Source of the DNA: an uncultured Draconibacterium sp.
GTDB taxonomy: Bacteria > Bacteroidota > Bacteroidia > Bacteroidales > Prolixibacteraceae
Length of the DNA stretch: 64,000 bases
Direction: 5' to 3'
NCBI RefSeq assembly: GCF_963677565.1
Contig: NZ_OY781981.1
Coordinates: 4,208,001 to 4,272,000, forward strand
Positions 63,680 through 64,000 of the stretch are shown piece after piece (positions within the stretch are counted from its first letter, which is position 1; every line of letters starts with the position of its first letter). The position numbers and the translations under genes were made by a program. The notes under the pieces are model-generated. The model did no database searches. It was not told the origin of the DNA and worked only from the letters and a program-made list of their open reading frames with translations.

Positions 63680-64000
63680 ATGCAACACCAAATGCAAAAG
63701 ATAATACCGGTTTTGATCCTGTGGCTACTCCCCCTTTCCGCTGTCTATGCACAGTCGGTTGATCTGGGATATAACACCCTTGCCGGGACAAAAAACAGGC
63801 TTCCGTTTTGGCTGTGGGCCAACCAGCTTGGGCATTACGATCCCAACAGCTCTACGGTGCAAAACCTGGAACTACGTGCTTTTCACAGCCGGCAACTTAG
63901 CAATACGGATTTTACTGTTGAAGCAGGCCTCGATCTCGATCTCTTACTGGCCGACAATAACGACCTGCGCTTTACGCAGCTCTTCGCCGGTCTCAACTGG
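63680..64000 (+). CDS. Wzi-like capsule assembly protein (3' end outside window)
   Basis: The first 107 codons are seen; ATG at 63680 or 63692. A signal peptide (VLILWLLPLSAVYAQ) is followed by LGYNTLAGTKNRLPFWLWANQLGHYDPNS, the N-terminal pattern of Wzi-family proteins (quoted in part), and then regular amphipathic beta strands (LELRAFHS, FTVEAGLDLDLLL). Wzi is an outer-membrane barrel that helps attach or export capsule. Its return to high G+C and its place at the end of the locus fit a conserved flank. The gene continues beyond 64000. Confidence 0.85.
   Translation, partial: MQHQMQKIIPVLILWLLPLSAVYAQSVDLGYNTLAGTKNRLPFWLWANQLGHYDPNSSTVQNLELRAFHSRQLSNTDFTVEAGLDLDLLLADNNDLRFTQLFAGLNW

Overview
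The window looks like chromosomal DNA of a Bacteroidota member, probably a Marinilabiliales/Bacteroidales-type marine or gut-associated anaerobe or facultative anaerobe. The grounds are: type IX secretion (T9SS) C-terminal sorting domains on two exported proteins, a CarboxypepD_reg-plug TonB receptor, BACON domains, a UpxY-type NusG paralogue, class I fumarase, ATP-dependent PEP carboxykinase, an RRM protein with a glycine/arginine tail, and repeated matches to the Bacteroidota sigma-factor promoter (TTTG - 19 to 20 nt - TAnnTTTG) just upstream of start codons. The placement below phylum level is inference. No rRNA, tRNA, CRISPR array, prophage or complete insertion sequence was found.

Layout. 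1-2.4 kb: end of a DUF5916-type outer-membrane protein and a small membrane/redox-looking cluster (DUF4405 helical protein with paired histidines, an Arg/Gly-rich membrane protein, a PepSY-type membrane protein). 2.4-8.4 kb (minus): GH106-like lipoprotein glycosidase with a 3-hydroxyisobutyrate-dehydrogenase-family enzyme, then class I fumarase. 8.6-16.4 kb (plus): a T9SS-sorted thrombospondin-3-like repeat protein, a membrane protein/winged-helix regulator pair, a sialate O-acetylesterase, a TonB-dependent receptor and a PhzF-like enzyme. 16.5-28.1 kb: methyltransferase, Tat-exported aldo/keto reductase, SulP transporter, a 1764-residue LRR/BACON/T9SS surface protein, a Gfo/Idh/MocA oxidoreductase and a cytidylate-kinase-like protein. 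28.4-36.7 kb: RRM-RGG protein, glycosylasparaginase, two overlapping ClC-CBS genes, a TIGR01777 epimerase and an FUSC membrane protein. 36.8-47.3 kb is mostly housekeeping: pckA, xerD, aroQ, pyk, lolA, ftsK, and a carbamate kinase/ornithine carbamoyltransferase pair that could make ATP from citrulline.

47.3-64 kb is the accessory part: a PAP2 phosphatase embedded between C/T-rich and CAAG-type degenerate repeats, a upxY antiterminator gene, an 840-bp untranslated-looking gap, and a Wzx/Wzy-type capsule or exopolysaccharide operon. The operon runs Wza-like exporter, Wzz-like co-polymerase, flippase, pyruvyltransferase-family protein, GT2, EpsG/Wzy-like polymerase, a fused cytidylyltransferase-oxidoreductase, LicD, a Caps_synth-type transferase and a DUF1972/GT4 glycosyltransferase; a Wzi-like gene is cut by the window end. 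The wza/wzz genes are clearly richer in G+C than the serotype-type genes that follow, as expected for a replaceable polysaccharide cassette.

The most interesting unit is the fused CTP-dependent cytidylyltransferase/Gfo-Idh dehydrogenase (58695-60038) directly followed by LicD (60066-60887). Together they read as a self-contained system that makes a CDP-activated polyol (or similar) phosphate and transfers it to the polysaccharide. The substrate is not known from sequence.
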